From: VRUE01 sp963727465 | GTDB taxonomy: Bacteria; Actinomycetota; Thermoleophilia; Solirubrobacterales; 70-9 | Length of the DNA stretch: 61,014 bases | NCBI GenBank assembly: GCA_963727465.1 | Contig: CAVSGL010000014.1 | Coordinates: 1-61,014 of the forward strand | Reading direction: 5' to 3' | Shown: piece after piece, positions 60,908 to 61,014 of the stretch | How positions within the stretch are numbered: the stretch's first letter is position 1 | Layout of the letters: the number at the start of each line of letters is the position of its first letter | The notes under the pieces: generated by a model | What the model was told of the DNA's origin: nothing | What the model saw: the letters and a program-made list of their open reading frames with translations, nothing else | The model's database searches: none | Program-made: the position numbers and the translations under genes

Positions 60908-61014
60908 CCGGTGCCGCTTCCGCATTGGGATTCCGCTTGTTCAAGCGAAACCGAGTCCGGCTGAATCCGGCTATTCCCGGTCCCACTGGCGCACGACTGG
61001 CGCACCAGTGGCGC
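60908..61014. other. Intergenic end of window with short repeats
   Basis: The last 107 bases hold no gene. They contain the inverted repeat CGCTTG-TT-CAAGCG (60934-60947), a direct repeat of TCCGGCT, and two copies of ACTGGCGCAC near the edge. These may be operator sites or part of a repeat cut by the window end; the next gene is not visible. Confidence 0.3.

Overview
The window reads as a chromosomal segment of a high-GC actinobacterium, most likely class Thermoleophilia (Solirubrobacterales or a relative). The reasons are the very GC-rich third codon positions, the order pyr genes - mihF - gmk - rpoZ - coaBC, a PyrR-type RNA element that masks a ribosome binding site, a GAAC-N4-GTTC LexA box, a DUF222/HNH gene, and many short-leader or leaderless starts. 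The B-type PyrD with PyrK points away from the classical actinobacterial pyr cluster. The taxonomic call is an inference from gene content; no comparison could be run.

Layout. 1-5.5 kb: the end of a probable Rel (ppGpp synthetase) gene, a lipid kinase, a small secreted protein and a minus-strand run corA - HIT - phosphomannomutase - MBL hydrolase. 5.6-9.0 kb: a complete SAM-I riboswitch with terminator controls a threonine-synthase-like PLP enzyme and a ubiquitin-like sulfur carrier, followed without a gap by a sugar-nucleotide pair (cytidylyltransferase, dehydratase). 9.1-16.6 kb: an SRAP protein; a minus-strand set of a membrane-anchored protein, a solute-binding lipoprotein and a CPA2 antiporter; tRNA-Arg(CCG) with a small ORF running into it and a PD-(D/E)XK nuclease; RNase Z; a lipoprotein; an alpha/beta hydrolase. 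16.6-25.4 kb: a PyrR-controlled operon pyrR-pyrB-pyrC-carA-carB-pyrK-pyrD with overlapping genes. 25.5-28.0 kb: mihF, gmk, rpoZ, coaBC. 28.0-43.4 kb: a long translation/RNA/lysine operon (rimP, nusA, infB, rbfA, DHH phosphoesterase, truB, ribF, rpsO, pnp, M16 peptidase, dapB, amidase, dapA, rnj) ended by a strong terminator.

43.4-51 kb: a two-component system, then the main accessory locus. A DUF222/HNH gene is separated from its LexA-box promoter by a group II intron, and the reverse transcriptase of that intron is itself cut, just after the YADD motif, by a second complete group II intron. Joining the sequence at the predicted junctions restores one 447-aa reverse transcriptase and gives the HNH gene an ATG that lies inside the LexA box. 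51.2-61 kb: dnaE (replicative Pol III alpha), a Cys-rich small protein, an acyl-CoA dehydrogenase, back-to-back nfo and gltX, an HDOD-LuxR fusion convergent with a LuxR response regulator, and an Rrf2 regulator.

The features that stand out are: the nested introns inside an SOS-type gene; a 43-45 bp palindromic element found once over the stop codon of the dehydratase gene and once, in frame, inside pyrK; the SAM-riboswitch/ThrC-like/MoaD-like module, which suggests protein-thiocarboxylate sulfur transfer in homocysteine or methionine synthesis; a probable CTG-initiated lipoprotein gene; and a NusA with an added Cys3His knuckle.
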